DNA of 34,633 nt from Microbacterium sp. ACRRU. GTDB taxonomy: Bacteria; Actinomycetota; Actinomycetes; Actinomycetales; Microbacteriaceae. Made by a program: the position numbers and the translations under genes. Shown piece by piece: positions 8,410-15,501 of the stretch (position 1 is the first letter of the stretch; every line of letters starts with the position of its first letter). A model generated the notes under the pieces. The model searched no databases and had not been told where the DNA came from. It was given only the letters and a program-made list of their open reading frames with translations. Location of the stretch: positions 1 through 34,633 of the forward strand of contig NZ_JAKRNI010000029.1 of assembly GCF_022346945.1 (NCBI RefSeq), read 5' to 3'.

Positions 8410-8480
8410 GGGCTGCGCGGACGCTTTCCCCGAGAAGGGGCGTCAGGGCTGCGCGGACGCCTTCCCGCGAACGGGCCTCA
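8410..8480. repeat. Tandem 36-bp repeat with hairpins between convergent ribF and exporter
   Basis: GGGCTGCGCGGACGC occurs at 8410-8424 and 8446-8460, a period of 36. Each unit continues into a small C-rich/G-rich hairpin (CCCC-GAGAA-GGGG, then CCCG-CGAA-CGGG). The second unit contains the stop codon of the exporter. Position suggests a bidirectional terminator built by duplication. Confidence 0.7.
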
Positions 8481-9845
8481 GTCCCGTCGCGACAGATGAT
8501 TGCGGATGCCGAGGAACGACGTCGCGGCACCGAGAGCCATCAACACGGCGGTGAAGACGGCGGCGCGGTGGAATCCGTCGAGGTCGAGCGCGCCGCCCGC
8601 CACCGCGGACACCGCGGCGATCGCCAGCAGTCCCGCGACCCGCGAGACGGCGTTGTTCACCGCCGAGGCGATGCCGGAGCGTTCGGTCTCGATCGCGCCG
8701 AGGACCGCCGCCGTCAGTGGCGACACCGTCGCCGTCAACCCCAGTCCGAACACCACGACCCCCGGCAGCACCTGAGTCCAGTAGTCGAACTCGGGCCGCA
8801 CGGAGAGCAGCAGCAGGGCGCCGATCGCCATGACGGCCGGCCCGATTGTCATGAACAGGCGCGGACCGAAGCGACCCGACAGGGCCCCCATGCGTGAGCT
8901 CAGGGCGATCATCAGCAGTGTGCTGGGCAGAGAGGCCAGCCCGGCCAGGGTCGCGGACAGCCCCGCGCCCTGCTGCAGGTACACGCTCAGGACGAAGCCG
9001 TTCAGCGACAGCGCGGCGTAGACGAACATCGTCGTGAGGTTTCCCGCCCAGAAGTTGCGGGAGCGGAAGAGGTCGAGAGGCATCAGGGGCTCGCGCGCGA
9101 CACGCTGGCGCGCGAGGAAACCCGTGAACGCGGCGACGCCCAGCGCCCCCGGCACCCAGATCAGGGGCGAGCCCCACCCGAGATTCGGCTGTTCGATGAG
9201 GGCGAAGACGATGCCGCCCAGCCCCGCCGCGCACAGCACGGCGCCGAGCACGTCGACACGGGCTCCGGGGCGTCGGTGATCGGCATGCGCTCGCCGCGCC
9301 ATGAGCCAGAGCGTCAGCGCGATGGGGAGGACGTTGACGAGGAAGACCAGGCGCCACGACAGAGCGTCGACGAACACCCCGCCGATGAGGGGACCGGCGA
9401 TCATCGCGACGGTGGTGGCACCGGTCCAGATCCCGATCGCACGGGCCTGCGCGGCGCCACGGAACGTCGAGGTGATCAGCGCGAGCGAGCTCGGCACGAG
9501 CAGCGCGCCCGCCACGCCCTGCAGGGCGCGCGCGACGATGAGGAACTCCGCCGTGGGGGCCGCGGCGATCGCGACGGAGGTGATGCCGAAGCCGACGAGA
9601 CCGATGCGGAGCACGAGAGTGCGGCCGAGCACGTCGCTCAGGGATCCCGCCACGAGGATGAACGCCCCGAGCGTGACCAGATACGCATCGACTACCCATT
9701 GCTGGGTGGACAAGCCACCGCCGAGGTCGCGCGAGATGGCGGGGAGTGCGACGTTGACGACGGTGCCGTCCAAGAACGAGACGAAGGAGGCGAGCACGGC
9801 GACCGTCAGCACCACGCGCTGATCGCGCGACATCCGTTCCGCCAT
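8478..9845 (-). CDS. MFS drug exporter, DHA2 (EmrB/QacA-like) family
   Basis: 455 residues, predicted 12-14 membrane helices. It has the DHA2 signatures: FLDGTVVNVALPAI in the first helix (antiporter motif D1), the loop GSLSDVLGRTLVL (motif A), and the helix ALQGVAGALLVPSSLALI (motif C-like region of drug:H+ antiporters). It probably exports hydrophobic or cationic toxic compounds using the proton gradient; the substrate cannot be read from sequence. The ATG at 9845 is preceded on the minus strand by TACGCT at 6 nt, so it is probably leaderless. No adjacent TetR or MarR regulator gene is present. Confidence 0.9.
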   Translation of the reverse strand: MAERMSRDQRVVLTVAVLASFVSFLDGTVVNVALPAISRDLGGGLSTQQWVVDAYLVTLGAFILVAGSLSDVLGRTLVLRIGLVGFGITSVAIAAAPTAEFLIVARALQGVAGALLVPSSLALITSTFRGAAQARAIGIWTGATTVAMIAGPLIGGVFVDALSWRLVFLVNVLPIALTLWLMARRAHADHRRPGARVDVLGAVLCAAGLGGIVFALIEQPNLGWGSPLIWVPGALGVAAFTGFLARQRVAREPLMPLDLFRSRNFWAGNLTTMFVYAALSLNGFVLSVYLQQGAGLSATLAGLASLPSTLLMIALSSRMGALSGRFGPRLFMTIGPAVMAIGALLLLSVRPEFDYWTQVLPGVVVFGLGLTATVSPLTAAVLGAIETERSGIASAVNNAVSRVAGLLAIAAVSAVAGGALDLDGFHRAAVFTAVLMALGAATSFLGIRNHLSRRD

Positions 9846-9851
9846 GCGCCC

Positions 9852-9857
9852 AGCGTA
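9852..9857 (-). promoter_or_regulatory. -10 box (TACGCT) of leaderless exporter promoter
   Basis: Minus-strand TACGCT ends 6 nt before the ATG at 9845. Confidence 0.45.
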
Positions 9858-9946
9858 GGGGCGGCCGCGGTGGGCCGGACCCGATCAGCGCCACGAGGCG
9901 GAACGGTACGCCCGCGGGGCGACCTCTCCCGCCGGTGCGATCGGGT

Positions 9947-9952
9947 TAGGGT
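9947..9952 (+). promoter_or_regulatory. -10 box (TAGGGT) upstream of lipoprotein gene
   Basis: TAGGGT lies 23 nt before the ATG, and CCGGAGG (9964-9970) is a good ribosome-binding site. This is a leadered transcript, unlike many neighbours. Confidence 0.4.
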
Positions 9953-9975
9953 CGAGACGATCCCCGGAGGTTTCC

Positions 9976-10596
9976 ATGCCCGCCCTCGTCCGTGCTCTTG
10001 CCGCCGGCTCCGTCGCAGCGGTGCTGGCCGTCGCCCTCGCCGCGTGTGTGCCCGAACCTGTTCCGACCGACTCACCCAGCGCCGGTGCTCTGGTTGCGGA
10101 CGACCCCGGGACGCCTACGCCGATCCCGACGTCGACGGTGACACCGACGACGACTCTTCCCGGCTCGTGCGACGACATCTATTCGGATGCCATGCGTGCG
10201 GCGCTGGAGGAGCAGAACCCGCCGCTGAATGACCCCGGTGTGACCCTTCTCTCCACGCAGCAGGCCCCTTTGCTGGAGCTGCTCGAGGTCGTACCGACGC
10301 TGCGCTGCTCGTGGGGAGGCCCGAGCGAGCGGGGCCTCGCAACCACGGTGTCGATCGTCGACAGCGCGCAGGCCACCGTCGTTCGTGACACTCTCACCAC
10401 AAACGGGTTCGGATGCGAGGATCGCGGTGATGCGACGATCTGCCGCCTCGAACAGCGTGGTGTGTCATTGGACGACGTGCCGTTCGAGCGGGGCGAAGTG
10501 CACGCGCTCCGGGGCGAGATCTGGATCAGTACGTCGTGGATCAACTTCGACCCCGACGGGTACACGGAAGACATCCTCTCGACGGTGGGCGAGTGA
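9976..10596 (+). CDS. Secreted lipoprotein, function unknown
   Basis: 206 residues. The N-terminus is a lipoprotein signal peptide: Arg6, a hydrophobic Ala/Val core, and the lipobox LAAC with Cys at about residue 24. A Pro/Thr/Ser linker follows (to about residue 60). The mature domain of about 140 residues has four more cysteines (in LPGSCDDIY, TLRCSWGG, GFGCEDRG and TICRLE), likely forming two disulfides outside the membrane. No catalytic motif is recognised. The start is supported by CCGGAGG 6 bases upstream of the ATG. Confidence 0.8.
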   Translation: MPALVRALAAGSVAAVLAVALAACVPEPVPTDSPSAGALVADDPGTPTPIPTSTVTPTTTLPGSCDDIYSDAMRAALEEQNPPLNDPGVTLLSTQQAPLLELLEVVPTLRCSWGGPSERGLATTVSIVDSAQATVVRDTLTTNGFGCEDRGDATICRLEQRGVSLDDVPFERGEVHALRGEIWISTSWINFDPDGYTEDILSTVGE

Positions 10597-10613
10597 TGGG
10601 CACGGGGACGCGC

Positions 10614-10791
10614 TAGAATAGGTGCCGACCCCGTCACCCGCCTCCTTGCGAGCCGTTCCGGTGAAGACGCGTAGCGGGTCGCAGGCACGGCCGCTCAGGC
10701 GGCGCGTCTCGCGGCATTCTCCGGGGTCACTGATCCACCGGCGTCAGGCCGGACGTCCCGGACATATCCGGACGACACGCTCAGGAGGAGC
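10614..10791 (+). promoter_or_regulatory. Promoter (-10 TAGAAT) and long leader of the SNF2 helicase gene
   Basis: TAGAAT at 10614-10619 is the best -10 match in the window; a transcript from about 10626 would have a leader of about 165 nt. The leader ends with AGGAGGAG (10783-10790), abutting the ATG. It contains GCCGC-TCAG-GCGGC and, near its end, three direct CCGGAC repeats at 10749, 10758 and 10768. No known riboswitch class is recognised. Confidence 0.45.
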
Positions 10792-12948
10792 ATGCCGACC
10801 ACGGCAACCGCCGCCCGAGGCTCGAGCCAACGGCGCCGCAAGACCTCGTCATCCCGTCGCGACGACGAGGCCCCCGTCATCCCCATCCTCGCTCGCAAGG
10901 TGCGCGAGGTCGAAGCCAAGGCCCAGCGCGGCAAGCTCGGCCCCACCAACCGCGTGAAGTTCCAGGTGATCGCCTTCCTCGTGCGCGAGGAGCGCGCCCG
11001 CGTCAAGGCCGACACCGAGATCACCGACGCCGCTCGCGCCGAGCTGCTCAAGCGCCTCGACGGCGTGGCCACGATCCTGGCCAAGACCGCCGCACGCGAC
11101 ACCTCGCTCATCCAGCTGCTCGAGGTCGATCAGGCCACCTCGCCCGTCGCGCGTCGGATGCGCCGCGACTGGCTGCTCGAGTCCGGCGCCGAACTGCCGC
11201 CCGACGAGCTCATCATCACCGACAACGCCCCCGCCGCAGCTCCCGTCGTGCCCGCGGCCCTCGCCGAGAAGCAGGTCGTTCCGCCGTCCATCGAGGCGCG
11301 GCAGATGGCGAACCCCTTCCTCGCTCCCGACCTCACTCCGCGCGCCGCGGGCGACGCCCCCCGTCGGCGCCTGGACGGGTGGGAGCTCATGGGCCCGCTG
11401 TACAAAGCGTTCGAGACCGGTGCCGGTGGTTCGGCGGCGAGCATGGAACTGCCCCCGGTGCCCGAGTTCGACCGCGTCTCACCGCGCGGCCTCGAGGTCA
11501 TGCCGCACCAGTCCCGCTTCCTCGAGGCGGTCCGCCAAGGACACCGCTCCTTCCTCCTCGCCGACGAACCGGGTCTCGGCAAGACCGCCGAATCGGTGCT
11601 CGCGGCCTCCGTCGCGGATGCCTACCCGCTGCTGGTCGTCGTGCCCAACGTCGTGAAGATGAACTGGGCGCGCGAGGTGCAGCGCTGGACACCCCACCGT
11701 CGCGCCACCGTGATCTCGGGGAGCGGCGCCGACATCGACGCGTTCGCCGACGTGTTCATCGTCAACTACGAGATCCTCGACCGGCACCTGTCGTGGCTAT
11801 CGTCGATCGGCCTGAAGGGCATCGCGGTCGACGAGGCGCACTTCATCAAGAACCTGTCGTCGCAGCGCTCGCAGAACGTGCTGGCCCTGGCCTCCCGGGT
11901 CCGTCAGCAGACGCGCGACCCGCTGCTGCTCGCACTCACCGGTACTCCGCTGATCAACGACGTCGAGGACTTCGACGCGATCTGGCGCTTCCTCGGCTGG
12001 ACCAATGGCGAGAAGCCCGGCCCCGAGCTGATGGAGAAACTGGATGCCACGGGCCTGACGCCCGCCGACAAGGCGTTCTACCCCGAAGCGCGTGAGGCCG
12101 TGATCTCGATGGGCATCGTGCGGCGGAAGAAGAAGGACGTCGCCGCCGACCTCCCCGACAAGCTCATCGCCGACCTCCCCGTCGAGCTCGACGACGAGTA
12201 CGGTCGGTCGATCCGTCAGGCCGAGCGCGAACTGGGTGCGCGCCTCGCGGCGAAGTACCGTCGCATCATCGAGGCCCGCGGCGACCGCGGGCTCGCGCCC
12301 GGCGAGATCGACGACGACATCGTGCGCCTGGTCGCGCACGGTGAGCTGGAAGAGAGCAAAGCCGCCGGGACCGGCTCCGAGAACGTCTTCACGATGGTCC
12401 GGCGCATCGGTCAGGCCAAGGCGCAACTCGCCGCCGACTACGCGGTGCAGCTGCAGCGTTCGGTGGGCAAGGTCGTTTTCTTCGCCAAGCACATCGACGT
12501 CATGGACGCCGCGGAGGCGCACTTCAAGGCATCCGGCCTCAAGGCGGTGTCGGTGCGCGGAGATCAGACCTCCACCGCGCGTCAGGCCGCGATCGACGCG
12601 TTCAACGGCGACCCCGCCGTGGGAATCGCGGTGTGCTCGCTCACCGCCGCCGGTGTCGGACTGAACATGCAGGCGGCGTCGAACGTCGTGCTGGCCGAGC
12701 TGTCGTGGACCGCCGCCGAGCAGACGCAGGCGATCGACCGCGTGCACCGCATCGGTCAGGAGGAGCCGGTCACCGCGTGGCGCATCATCGCCGCGCACAC
12801 GATCGACACGAAGATCGCCGAGCTCATCGACTCGAAGGAAGGCCTCGCGCAGCGCGCCCTCGACGGCCTCGCCATCGAACCGGGTTCGAGCGACTCGGTC
12901 CAGCTCTCCGCGCTCATGCACCTGCTGCGCCAAGCGCTCGGCGCCTGA
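10792..12948 (+). CDS. SNF2-type DEAH-box ATPase (standalone helicase-like protein)
   Basis: 718 residues. The N-terminal about 220 residues are basic and low in known motifs (an RRRK patch at the start). The SNF2 core follows: Walker A DEPGLGKT (E259-T265), motif II DEAH (347-350), motif III LTGTPL, then the second RecA lobe with motif V-like SLTAAGVGLNMQAAS and motif VI QAIDRVHRIGQ (about 645-655). Such ATPases translocate on double-stranded DNA and remodel protein-DNA complexes. No methyltransferase, nuclease or defence gene sits next to it, so a housekeeping or repair role is as likely as defence. ATG 10792 is directly preceded by AGGAGGAG. A strong terminator follows. Confidence 0.9.
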   Translation: MPTTATAARGSSQRRRKTSSSRRDDEAPVIPILARKVREVEAKAQRGKLGPTNRVKFQVIAFLVREERARVKADTEITDAARAELLKRLDGVATILAKTAARDTSLIQLLEVDQATSPVARRMRRDWLLESGAELPPDELIITDNAPAAAPVVPAALAEKQVVPPSIEARQMANPFLAPDLTPRAAGDAPRRRLDGWELMGPLYKAFETGAGGSAASMELPPVPEFDRVSPRGLEVMPHQSRFLEAVRQGHRSFLLADEPGLGKTAESVLAASVADAYPLLVVVPNVVKMNWAREVQRWTPHRRATVISGSGADIDAFADVFIVNYEILDRHLSWLSSIGLKGIAVDEAHFIKNLSSQRSQNVLALASRVRQQTRDPLLLALTGTPLINDVEDFDAIWRFLGWTNGEKPGPELMEKLDATGLTPADKAFYPEAREAVISMGIVRRKKKDVAADLPDKLIADLPVELDDEYGRSIRQAERELGARLAAKYRRIIEARGDRGLAPGEIDDDIVRLVAHGELEESKAAGTGSENVFTMVRRIGQAKAQLAADYAVQLQRSVGKVVFFAKHIDVMDAAEAHFKASGLKAVSVRGDQTSTARQAAIDAFNGDPAVGIAVCSLTAAGVGLNMQAASNVVLAELSWTAAEQTQAIDRVHRIGQEEPVTAWRIIAAHTIDTKIAELIDSKEGLAQRALDGLAIEPGSSDSVQLSALMHLLRQALGA

Positions 12949-12958
12949 CCCCCTTCTC

Positions 12959-12985
12959 GAACGCCCCGGCGCTGCCGGGGCGTTC
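12959..12985 (+). terminator. Terminator hairpin after SNF2 helicase gene
   Basis: Perfect 12-bp stem, GAACGCCCCGGC (12959-12970) with 12974-12985, and a 3-nt GCT loop. No T-run follows; typical GC-rich actinobacterial terminator 10 nt past the stop. Confidence 0.75.
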
Positions 12986-13063
12986 TGGCGGCACGCGCCG
13001 GCTCCCGGCGTTTCCGCGTGCGGGGCAGGACGAGGGAACGCAACCCGCGTCCTTCGGCCGTCG

Positions 13064-13095
13064 TTTGGCGGGCGCGGCGGGTGGGGCAGTAAGGT
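13064..13095 (+). promoter_or_regulatory. Possible pfkA promoter
   Basis: TTTGGC/TTGGCG at 13064-13070 and TAAGGT at 13090-13095 (19-20 nt spacing) could be -35 and -10 boxes. The leader would be about 45 nt, with GAGG near 13136 as a weak ribosome-binding site. Confidence 0.3.
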
Positions 13096-13146
13096 CGAAC
13101 GCGGCAGCGTCGCCGACTCGATCACCCGACTAGCGAGGTTCACAGC

Positions 13147-14175
13147 ATGAAGATCGGCATCCTGACCAGCGGCGGAGACTGCCCCGGCCTGAACGCCGTC
13201 ATTCGTGGCGTCGTGCTCAAGGGCACGACCAACCACGACATCGAGTTCGTCGGCATCCGCGACGGCTGGCGTGGCGTCGTGGACGGCGACTTCTTCCCGC
13301 TGACGCGCCACGAGGTGAAGGGCCTGTCCAAGGTCGGCGGAACGATCCTCGGCACCAGCCGCACCAACCCCTACGAGGGGGTGCGCGGGGGCGCCGAGAA
13401 CATTTCCAAGACGCTGTACGGGCACCGCATCGACGGCATCCTGGCCATCGGCGGCGAGGGCACACTCGCCGCCGCCGACCGGCTCTCGAACGACGGCATC
13501 AACGTCCTCGGTGTGCCCAAGACCATCGACAACGATTTGCGCGCCACGGATTACTCGTTCGGCTTCGACACCGCCGTGAACATCGCGACGGATGCCATGG
13601 ACCGCCTGCGCACCACGGGCGACTCGCACCAGCGCTGCATGGTCGCCGAGGTCATGGGCCGGCACGTCGGCTGGATCGCCCTGCACGCGGGCATCGCGGC
13701 GGGTGCGCACGTCATCTGCATCCCCGAGGTGCCGATGTCGATCGACGAGATCGTCGAGCAGGTCACCCGCGCCCACGACCGCGGTCGCGCACCGCTGGTG
13801 GTCGTGTCCGAGGGATTCAAGCTGAAGGGCATGGAAGAGGCCTTCAGCGATAAGGGGCTGGATGCCTTCAACCGCCCCCGCCTCGGCGGCATCGGCGAGC
13901 TGCTGGCCCCCGAGATCGAACGGCTCACCGGCATCGAGACCCGCGCCACCGTGCTCGGGCACATCCAGCGGGGTGGCTCACCCTCCGCGTTCGACCGTGT
14001 CCTCGCGACGCGTCTCGGCCTGCACGCCGCCGACGCCCTCGCCGACGGCGCATGGGGGCAGATGGTCGCCATGCGCGGCACCGACATCATCCGCGTCCCG
14101 TTCGCCGACGCCCTCGGCGAGCTCAACAGCGTCCCCCTCTACCGCTACGAAGAGGCCGCCGCGCTGTTCGGCTGA
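13147..14175 (+). CDS. pfkA: 6-phosphofructokinase
   Basis: Phosphorylates fructose-6-phosphate to fructose-1,6-bisphosphate in glycolysis. 342 residues. The family blocks are GILTSGGDCPGLNAVIRG (phosphate loop), IGGEGTL (101-107), the catalytic PKTIDND (124-130) and MVAEVMGRHVGWIAL. Gly105 is the residue linked with ATP use, while Lys125 replaces the Gly of E. coli-type PFK and is common in PPi-type and mixed group III enzymes. ATP is the more likely donor, but sequence alone does not settle it. The first family-2 palindrome box begins 20 nt after the stop. Confidence 0.94.
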   Translation: MKIGILTSGGDCPGLNAVIRGVVLKGTTNHDIEFVGIRDGWRGVVDGDFFPLTRHEVKGLSKVGGTILGTSRTNPYEGVRGGAENISKTLYGHRIDGILAIGGEGTLAAADRLSNDGINVLGVPKTIDNDLRATDYSFGFDTAVNIATDAMDRLRTTGDSHQRCMVAEVMGRHVGWIALHAGIAAGAHVICIPEVPMSIDEIVEQVTRAHDRGRAPLVVVSEGFKLKGMEEAFSDKGLDAFNRPRLGGIGELLAPEIERLTGIETRATVLGHIQRGGSPSAFDRVLATRLGLHAADALADGAWGQMVAMRGTDIIRVPFADALGELNSVPLYRYEEAAALFG

Positions 14176-14195
14176 GCCCCGCCTTCCGGCACCGA

Positions 14196-14262
14196 AACAG
14201 GCCCGGCGCCGAGAACAGGCTGATTCCGCTGCTATCGGCCTGTTCCGGGTGCATGGCCTGTT
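14196..14262. repeat. 67-bp four-box palindrome, family 2, copy A
   Basis: AACAGGC at 14196 and 14214, then GCCTGTT at 14238 and 14256, spacing 18-24-18. Outer arms extend to CCGAAA and TTTTCGG. It lies just after pfkA. Confidence 0.92.
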
Positions 14263-14352
14263 TTCGGCGCACGGCGGCGACCCCCGGCGAGGCGGCGCTG
14301 CCGCGGTGCGACGTCCCCGGAATCACGGCCAGGGCTCGTGGCATCCGCTGAG

Positions 14353-14419
14353 AACAGGCTGCGCGCCCAGAACAGGCCTGTTTCGCCGGAATTTGCCTGT
14401 TCCGGGCGCATCGCCTGTT
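14353..14419. repeat. 67-bp four-box palindrome, family 2, copy B
   Basis: AACAGGC at 14353 and 14371, GCCTGTT at 14395 and 14413, identical 18-24-18 spacing; a fifth box GCCTGTT lies at 14426. The arms form a 28-bp inverted repeat with four mismatches. It ends 28 nt from the DUF559 stop codon. Confidence 0.92.
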
Positions 14420-14446
14420 CTCGGCGCCTGTTCGGGCCGCTCCGCC

Positions 14447-15286
14447 TCAGCGGCCGGCGAGATGGCGGTGCTGGGCCATCGCCGTGCGGACCGTTTCGAT
14501 GACGTACTCCGGTTCGAACAAAACCTGCACGTAGTCGAAGCGCAGGACCGTGTATCCGCGAAGGATCAGACGAGCGTCCTGTCGAAGATCGCGGCGACGG
14601 TCGGCGGAGCGGTGATAGGCGAATCCGTCGATCTGAACGACCAAACTGTCGCCGATGAGTGCGTCGACCGGGTGACCGTCTATCCACACCTGCTGGCGGA
14701 TCGCCACGCCGATCGAGGCCATGAGTTCCCGGAAGTGCGTCTCGAGTCCCGAGTCGGAGATGTGGCCGGCCGCCGTGGCGTAGGCGCGGGCGCGCGCGGA
14801 TCCCCAGCGCACCGAGCTCACGACCGCGGCATCCACGGCCCCGGTACGCAGAGCGGATTCCCATACGGCGAGCGCGTCGGCGCGCGGCAGACACCGAGCG
14901 ACGTGGAAGAGCACGTTGATGATCGACTCGTCAGGGTCGGTGCGTGGCAGTGATATCGGCGGGGTCGCGCAATGCACCTTCAGTCCACCGCGCTCCAGAC
15001 GCGACGCTGTGGACGGTACCCACACATGATGCTCGTCCGTGCGGGGAGTCCAGAGGCCGCGTTCTTGCGCCGCGCTCACGCACGTCAGACGTCCACCGAC
15101 GGATGCCGCCGCCCTCCGCCCCGCTGAGCAATCCGGTGCCGCGATCCACGAGCGCCGGATGCGGGCGACCGCTCCCTCGGCCACGGCCGTGGCGATCGAG
15201 CGAGTGCCGAACCCGGCTGCCCGGAGCGCGGAGGTGTGCGCGATGCCACCGTGCCCGGTCAGCCACGGAAGGAGAGGTGAGGCCAT
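14447..15286 (-). CDS. DUF559 protein (Vsr/PD-(D/E)XK nuclease-like) with AbiEi-like winged-helix N-terminus
   Basis: 279 residues. The N-terminal about 50 residues (GGIAHTSALRAAGFGTRSIATAV ending in IRRSWIA, quoted in parts: GGIAHTSALRAAGFG, RIRRSWIA) look like the winged-helix domain often labelled type IV antitoxin/AbiEi. The C-terminal domain is DUF559: SGLETHF (E182), VDAL (D208), VVQIDG (Q218, D220), AYHRSADRRRDLRQD (H225, D233, D237) and GYTVLRFDYVQV. The acidic residues fit a Vsr-type nuclease core, with Gln218 where an acidic residue is frequent. The ATG at 15286 has AAGGGT 6 nt upstream; a longer upstream frame overlaps the peptidase gene and is not used. No toxin partner is adjacent. 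Three 67-bp palindromes flank it, two downstream and one upstream. Confidence 0.82.
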   Translation of the reverse strand: MASPLLPWLTGHGGIAHTSALRAAGFGTRSIATAVAEGAVARIRRSWIAAPDCSAGRRAAASVGGRLTCVSAAQERGLWTPRTDEHHVWVPSTASRLERGGLKVHCATPPISLPRTDPDESIINVLFHVARCLPRADALAVWESALRTGAVDAAVVSSVRWGSARARAYATAAGHISDSGLETHFRELMASIGVAIRQQVWIDGHPVDALIGDSLVVQIDGFAYHRSADRRRDLRQDARLILRGYTVLRFDYVQVLFEPEYVIETVRTAMAQHRHLAGR

Positions 15287-15292
15287 CGCTCC

Positions 15293-15298
15293 ACCCTT
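15293..15298 (-). promoter_or_regulatory. -10-like box (AAGGGT) of DUF559 gene
   Basis: Minus-strand AAGGGT ends 6 nt before the ATG at 15286. It is a weaker match than its counterparts elsewhere but has the same geometry. Confidence 0.35.
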
Positions 15299-15412
15299 GC
15301 GGGCCCTGGGCCGCGGGGCGGGCCGAAGCCTCCGCGATGTGGACAGCGATGCGATACGCGCGTCTGGGGAGGAGCGGCCGCGGCTCAGCGGCATCCACGA
15401 GCTTGACCTGAA

Positions 15413-15479
15413 AACAGGGGATGTCGCAAGAACAGGCCGATCTGGACGGAACCGGCCTGTCCTCGGCGCGGCGCCTGTT
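15413..15479. repeat. 67-bp four-box palindrome, family 2, copy C
   Basis: AACAGGG at 15413, AACAGGC at 15431, GCCTGTC at 15455 and GCCTGTT at 15473; spacing again 18-24-18. It lies between the DUF559 start and the stop of the next minus-strand gene, in a 215-nt gap holding nothing else recognisable apart from the DUF559 promoter. Confidence 0.9.
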
Positions 15480-15501
15480 CTGGCGCCGCGAGGCGCCGCC
15501 C

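Noticed and set aside
10622..10957. Upstream open frame in the SNF2 leader
   Set aside because: No ribosome-binding site, starts at the expected transcription start, overlaps the helicase start by more than 150 nt and is Arg/Pro-rich.
11797..13962. Long minus-strand open frame across the helicase and pfkA
   Set aside because: Antisense to two well-supported genes; no motif and shadow-like composition.
14196..15479. Repeats around the DUF559 gene read as a CRISPR array
   Set aside because: Only three units at irregular distances, separated by a gene; each is itself palindromic and there are no uniform spacers and no cas genes.
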